From Cristatella mucedo (lineage: Eukaryota; Bryozoa; Phylactolaemata; Cristatellidae), in contig WPIO01000163.1 of the NCBI GenBank assembly GCA_009760855.2, positions 282,001-346,000 of the forward strand: a stretch of DNA of 64,000 bases, given 5' to 3'. Position 1 is the stretch's first letter; the number at the start of each line of letters is the position of its first letter. Shown piece by piece: positions 62,400 through 64,000 of the stretch. Below the pieces are notes generated by a model. The model was not told the DNA's origin, made no database searches, and saw nothing but the letters and a program-made list of their open reading frames with translations. A program made the position numbers and the translations under genes.

Positions 62400-63345
62400 A
62401 GATCAAATATAAGAAATACAAACTGAGTTTAACGAGATCTCCTTTTGCATAGCAGCAAGAAGAGCGGCATTTAGCTCTACGCCGCTTGCAGCAAGCAACA
62501 GAGAGGTCGCGACCAGCGACCTTACCTAGTGTGCAATCACGGCTCAGTCAAGGTGTTCTATGTAATTATAATTGTCATCCTTGCAGCTTCAGTTGTTTCA
62601 AGATTGAGCGTAAAAGCGATGATTGTTTGTAGTGGGTAAAATTTTTGTTTGCTGCTGCGCTTGCGGCGGCAGCAGCACCCCCACTCGGGCGATCCAACGC
62701 CCATGAAGCTCTGCTGACAGGAGCCAGAGAGCGTGTGTAGTCGCGCGCATCGAGCTGCATTCAGATTCAGTGTGACGGTGAAATCATGATGCAGTGCATG
62801 CTAGCATCTGCCGAGCTGGGCTCCTCGTGAAAGAGTCGAGTCGAGTAGCCAGTACGCTCTACAACTGCGTCACTTACAGCAACATAAGAAGAAGCTTAGA
62901 ATGATCATAAAAGATTGAGGTTTATGCTTGCTTGATGAAGCTTGTGTACACACGTCGCACAATCTTCAGCTGCCAGACGTGAAGACAGACGTCGAATCCA
63001 CTCACTCCTTGCAGTGGGATCTCACTTGGACCCGAGTTGAAGCTGCCAGTCGAGGCCGGTCCCCTTTGGTCACGTGCACCGAATGCTGCTCAAAACTTGA
63101 CCATTTACAAAAGAGAGTACGCAGCACATATTTATCACTGGCATTTAGCAGGTCCACAGTGAGTTCAATCACTCTATGTGTGCTTATCGCGTGCTGTTAC
63201 CTGTAGTGTGCTGCGCTATCTCATACTTTGCATGCTGACCTTGTGCATGTGACGCTCTTTCCATGTTACTGGCTTGCTGTCATTAGGGCATGCTACCGCT
63301 AAACATTCGGGTATCAGTGCTCCCTTTGCAGCTTAAAATCTATGG
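62400..63345. other. Unclassified sequence with a SINE-A head relic
   Basis: At about 62515-62540 (minus) GCACACTAGGTAAGGTCGC matches the A-box head of family A, followed by a poor remainder, so this is a short relic just upstream of the LINE fragment on the same strand. No other feature recognised. Confidence 0.35.
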
Positions 63346-63349
63346 TGTC

Positions 63350-64000
63350 TAGAAAAGAGATTCAGTTCTCTTTAGGCGCTATCCCGTCTGTGCACTACAT
63401 TATTCTTACTAAAGTCAATATGCTGCAATACGCGTGGCAGTGCAGAGGTCAGTGAGAAATGGTGCACTCGCTGTTGCCAAAGTTCGACCGGCATGGCTCG
63501 AGCGAATAGTTTCGGTGCCAGCGTAAGCATACCTCATCCACCGGATGAGGTGCACTGGGTGTCAGGTGTCATCATCAGTCAGGTGTTGAGAGAGAAATTC
63601 GACCAAGCTCCTTAAGGGGTTTGCTGAGGCCGAGAGCTCTGTGCCGAATTGTCTTGGAAGGGGACTTGGCTGCTGGCAGCACGGCGCAATGGCTCAGCGA
63701 GTGCCCATCAGGTGCCCTAGGTGGCGGATTTGCCTGGCAAAGCTGTCGTAGGAAATACGCTCTGTGATCGAATGTGAGAGAATCCGGTGCCATATTATTC
63801 AAGGCACTCACTATCTTCTTGATGTGTGGCTGTGTGTTTTCAGCTTGCCACGACGTGCTATCTGCCCAGCGAGGAGTTTGCTGTGTCTTTCCGGAAAGGG
63901 CAGTTAAGGGCTCACCGATGTCAGCTGGTAGATTCTGGTGACAAATCAGGGAACTGAGAGTGGAACCAGTGGATCAGCTGCCTGATGCAGCAAGCGCGCC
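63350..64000. other. Unclassified sequence to window end
   Basis: Around 63358-63395 GATTCAG, TTTAGGCGCTATCCCG and GTCTGTG faintly resemble a family-B SINE body. The minus frame 63575-63811 (SALNNMAPDSLTF) is loosely like the LINE HGLAPSYL block but lacks supporting motifs. Nothing else recognised. Confidence 0.3.

Noticed and set aside
63575-63811. LINE C-terminal block on minus (LNNMAPDSL)
   Set aside because: Only a weak match to HGLAPSYL, and no RLKT or LWNSLP block follows in any frame.

Overview
This window looks like nuclear genomic DNA from a metazoan, not prokaryotic or organellar DNA. It has no run of long non-overlapping ORFs, no operon spacing and no ribosome binding sites. It is full of long dinucleotide microsatellites and poly-pyrimidine tracts, and it carries tRNA-derived SINEs, decayed CR1/L2-type LINE (non-LTR retrotransposon) pieces and a Tigger/pogo-like MITE. 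A lophotrochozoan such as a mollusc is plausible, but the sequence does not fix the taxon. The GC-rich islands (about 3.6-5.2, 13.8-14.2, 23.9-24.5 and 48.1-50.9 kb) alternate with AT-rich tracts (about 10.9-11.8 and 20-22.4 kb).

Layout. 0-5 kb: nothing recognised apart from a poly-T run and a CpG-rich block. 5.2-10.1 kb: a SINE (family A, minus strand), a large GA tract, an AC tract and a compound AT/AC/GT microsatellite that is palindromic. 11.45-11.75 kb: a Tigger/pogo-like MITE. 12.8-13.0 kb: a minisatellite with an ~18-bp unit. 16.3-19.0 kb: one decayed LINE copy on the plus strand. It runs from the endonuclease-RT linker through RT motifs A and B to the C-terminal GLAPS and LWNS-type motifs, and two head-to-tail family-B SINEs interrupt it. 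22.5-22.9 kb: a LINE RT motif-A fragment (minus). 32.6-33.1 and 36.0 kb: further SINE copies. 38.1-38.8 kb: an almost pure polypyrimidine tract of about 690 bp. 42.0-44.0 kb: parts of an older interspersed repeat. 46.12-46.23 kb: the best host-gene candidate, a 109-nt exon-like segment whose translation resembles the end of a receptor tyrosine phosphatase catalytic domain. 48.1-48.8 kb: a CpG-rich open frame of unknown identity. 59.2-62.4 kb: two inverted copies of one LINE 3' end about 2.3 kb apart, with a SINE-A head beyond the second.

Function. Nearly all interpretable content is transposon-derived. No complete protein-coding gene, rRNA or canonical tRNA gene could be supported. The SINEs and LINEs are probably linked, since SINEs use LINE machinery, but no shared 3' tail between a SINE and a LINE here was shown. 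Calls come from reading translated frames and comparing repeats by eye; no alignment or database search was run.
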